Positions 6,089 to 7,338 of a stretch of DNA of 7,338 bases are shown piece after piece; within the stretch, counting starts at the first letter, position 1; every line of letters starts with the position of its first letter. This DNA comes from Acidobacteriota bacterium (GTDB lineage: Bacteria > Acidobacteriota > Terriglobia > Versatilivoradales > Versatilivoraceae): the NCBI GenBank assembly GCA_026706225.1, contig JAPOZE010000678.1, forward strand, positions 5,539 through 12,876. The letters run 5' to 3'. The notes beneath the pieces were generated by a model. It ran no database searches. It saw only the letters and a list, made by a program, of their open reading frames with translations, and had not been told where the DNA came from. The position numbers and the translations under genes were made by a program.

Positions 6089-7024
6089 TCAATCCAGGTC
6101 CTTCGCCAGTCGAATCCCCGTGAACTGCCAGCGCTTGTCGCACTGAAAGAAGTTGCGGTAGCTCGGGCGAATGTGGCTCCTGGGCGTGGCGCAGGACCCG
6201 CCTCTGAGCACCATCTGGTTGCTCATGAATTTTCCGTTGTACTCGCCGAGCGGCCCCCGATCCTGCCGGTATCCGGGGTAGGGCAGGTAAGCGCTTCCCG
6301 TCCATTCCCAGACGTCCCCGAACAGTTGGCGCACCTTCGGCTGCTCCTTCCCTGACCCGCACCCACAGGGCGCCGGATGGAAGCGGCCGTTCTCCAGAAA
6401 GTTTCCCTGCTGCGAACCCCCATGCTGCCGGGCGGCCCTTTCCCATTCCGCCTCGGTCGGCAGGCGCCTATCCTCCCAACGGGCATAGGCGTCTGCTTCA
6501 TAGAAGCTGACGTGGGCCACCGGCTCTGCCAGATCCAGGGGACGGGATCCTCTGAGGGTGACGATCTCCCAATCGCCGCCCCGCCGGTCCCAGTAAAGGG
6601 GCGACCGCCATCCGTTCTCGCTGACGGCGTCCCAGCCATCGGAGAGCCACAGCAAAGGCTCCCGGTAGCCGCCGTCTTTCATGAATTCGAGATACTCCCC
6701 GCAAGTCACCGGGCGATCCATCAGCCCGTAGTCGGAAAGCCAGGTCTTGTGACGGGGCCGCTCGTTGTCCCAGGCGAATCCCCGGTCGGGAGCCCCCATC
6801 TCGAACATCCCGGCTTCGAACTCGTGAAATGTTGGCGGGGAGGGCTCGGGGGCGCGTCGGGTTCCATCCCCGTCACAGGCCCGATAGGTCGGCCTCAAGG
6901 GATTGCTGGCCAGGATGTGCTTGACATCGGTTACCAGCAACTCCTGGTGCTGCTGTTCGTGGTGCAGCCCCAGCTCGACCACATCAGCAAACTCGGCAAA
7001 ACGCCCCGAGTCCAGCCCCTCAAG
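6089..7024 (-). CDS. egtB: Ergothioneine sulfoxide synthase EgtB, C-terminal part (out of frame with its N-terminal part)
   Basis: This frame encodes the second half of EgtB, the iron-dependent enzyme that joins hercynine to cysteine or gamma-glutamylcysteine with oxygen. It begins at the second copy of a 41-base duplication and continues VVELGLHHEQQHQELL, which holds two iron-ligand histidines of the DinB-like domain in an H-x-x-x-H arrangement. After a linker (NPLRPTYR) comes the FGE-sulfatase-like domain, with FEMGAPDRGFAWDNE, LPTEAEWERAAR, GDVWEWTGSAYLPYPGY, GEYNGKFMSNQMVLRGGSC and YRNFF...RWQFTGIRLA in the usual order. The end is TGA at 6089-6091, 11 bases before egtD. No natural start exists in this frame: the open frame runs on to about 7288, but upstream of 7024 it is out of phase with EgtB. 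With the 5' piece joined and 41 bases removed, the window would give about 402 residues, near family length less the missing N-terminus. Confidence 0.9.
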   Translation of the reverse strand, partial: LEGLDSGRFAEFADVVELGLHHEQQHQELLVTDVKHILASNPLRPTYRACDGDGTRRAPEPSPPTFHEFEAGMFEMGAPDRGFAWDNERPRHKTWLSDYGLMDRPVTCGEYLEFMKDGGYREPLLWLSDGWDAVSENGWRSPLYWDRRGGDWEIVTLRGSRPLDLAEPVAHVSFYEADAYARWEDRRLPTEAEWERAARQHGGSQQGNFLENGRFHPAPCGCGSGKEQPKVRQLFGDVWEWTGSAYLPYPGYRQDRGPLGEYNGKFMSNQMVLRGGSCATPRSHIRPSYRNFFQCDKRWQFTGIRLAKDLD

Positions 7025-7338
7025 TCCGCGAACTCGGCAAAACGACCCTGCTCCAGCCCACCGATCAAGCCCACCAGCTTCTCGTCGACCTCGGTGCGGT
7101 AGGCAAAGACCTCCTCCACCGTCGGCCGGGACAGGGTCCCTCGAATGTCCCGGGCCACGCGCTCCCCGAAGCTCTGGTAGTAGGAGTTGAAGACGAAGTA
7201 ATAGCGGGGATGACAGGCCCGATAGTTGTCGGCAAATTCCTCCAGGATCATGCGCTCGAAGAACCAGGTGGTGTGACCCAGGTGCCACTTGGGAGGACTG
7301 ACGTCGGGCATGGACTGAATCACGTAGTCCTCGGTGCA
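6931..7338 (-). CDS. egtB: EgtB N-terminal part (DinB-like iron-binding domain), frameshifted; 5' end off the window
   Basis: Reading in from the right edge (TEDYVIQSM...), the frame gives typical EgtB N-terminal sequence: SPPKWHLGHTTWFFE, containing the first iron-ligand histidine (probably H22 of the partial protein), then HPRYYFVFNSYY, RGTLSRPTVEEV and YRTEVDEKLVGL. EgtB character is lost after GRFAEFAD (codon 105, base 7024). The frame then reads out-of-phase sequence to a stop at 6931. The same GRFAEFAD recurs in the other frame and leads into VVELGLHHEQ. So this and the 6089-7024 entry are two halves of one gene, separated by a 41-base tandem duplication (41 = 3x13+2). The GTG at 7323 is internal to conserved sequence and is not the real start; roughly 25-40 residues should lie off the edge. 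As sequenced, the gene would not make a full EgtB; a sequencing or assembly fault is a serious alternative. Confidence 0.85.
   Translation of the reverse strand, partial: CTEDYVIQSMPDVSPPKWHLGHTTWFFERMILEEFADNYRACHPRYYFVFNSYYQSFGERVARDIRGTLSRPTVEEVFAYRTEVDEKLVGLIGGLEQGRFAEFADLRGWTRGVLPSLLMWSSWGCTTNSSTRSCW
6984..7059. repeat. Imperfect 41-base-offset tandem duplication inside egtB
   Basis: The 35 bases at 6984-7018 align to 7025-7059 with 29 matches, including an unbroken 14-base core, AACTCGGCAAAACG (6990-7003 and 7031-7044). The copies encode GLDSGRFAEFA and GLEQGRFAEFA on the minus strand, each in the EgtB register of its own frame. The offset of 41 is not a multiple of three and causes the frameshift. 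Confidence 0.88.

Noticed and set aside
6078..6446. Long N-terminal extension of egtD (frame open up to 6446)
   Set aside because: It overlaps conserved egtB sequence in another frame. EgtD similarity starts at MSANVK at 6077, which has a ribosome site at the right distance.
6931..7024. Programmed frameshifting in egtB
   Set aside because: There is no slippery heptamer or downstream pseudoknot at the point of change, and the frame change is fully explained by the 41-base duplication.

Overview
The window is GC-rich bacterial chromosome with long genes that favour G/C at third codon positions. It contains one plus-strand gene fragment on the left, four or five minus-strand genes, and one 462-base non-coding island in the middle. 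Nothing in it identifies a species. The gene types (AP-superfamily hydrolase, a long DHDPS-like aldolase, an atypical SDR, an EgtB/EgtD pair), together with the simple repeats in the island, suggest a large-genome environmental bacterium such as an Acidobacteriota or Planctomycetota member. That placement is an inference with low confidence.

Left third (1-3440). The 3' part of an alkaline-phosphatase-superfamily hydrolase or phosphodiesterase (plus strand) ends 34 bases from the end of a convergent two-gene minus-strand unit. That unit reads from an NAD(P)-binding SDR-like protein (2403-3440) into a DHDPS/N-acetylneuraminate-lyase-family aldolase (1316-2374). The SDR has an intact Rossmann glycine motif, but the usual catalytic YxxxK reads YxxxC. 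The two genes are 28 bases apart and the second has a strong Shine-Dalgarno site, so they are probably co-transcribed and probably act in one small-molecule pathway whose substrate cannot be read here.

Middle (3441-3902). This island carries no credible gene but is highly structured. A tandem array of six degenerate 7-base units (3505-3546) lies on the left. A 108-base segment bounded by perfect 10-base inverted repeats (3661-3768) lies in the centre and holds four CTTCG-led units at exact 10-base spacing. A 32-base hairpin (3785-3816) follows. A second array of eight 7-base units (3844-3899) lies on the right, in opposite orientation to the first, and ends 3 bases from the stop codon of the next gene.

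Right half (3903-7338). This is a minus-strand ergothioneine biosynthesis cluster: egtB (sulfoxide synthase, 5' end off the window), egtD (histidine N-alpha-trimethyltransferase) 11 bases downstream, then a double-domain GNAT acetyltransferase 87 bases further on. EgtD makes hercynine and EgtB joins it to a thiol donor. The egtB reading frame is broken by an imperfect 41-base tandem duplication (copies 6984-7018 and 7025-7059). Removing 41 bases restores a continuous EgtB. The two copies differ largely by silent changes plus one EQ/DS exchange, so they look like two alleles joined together (recombination or a chimeric assembly) rather than a fresh duplication.
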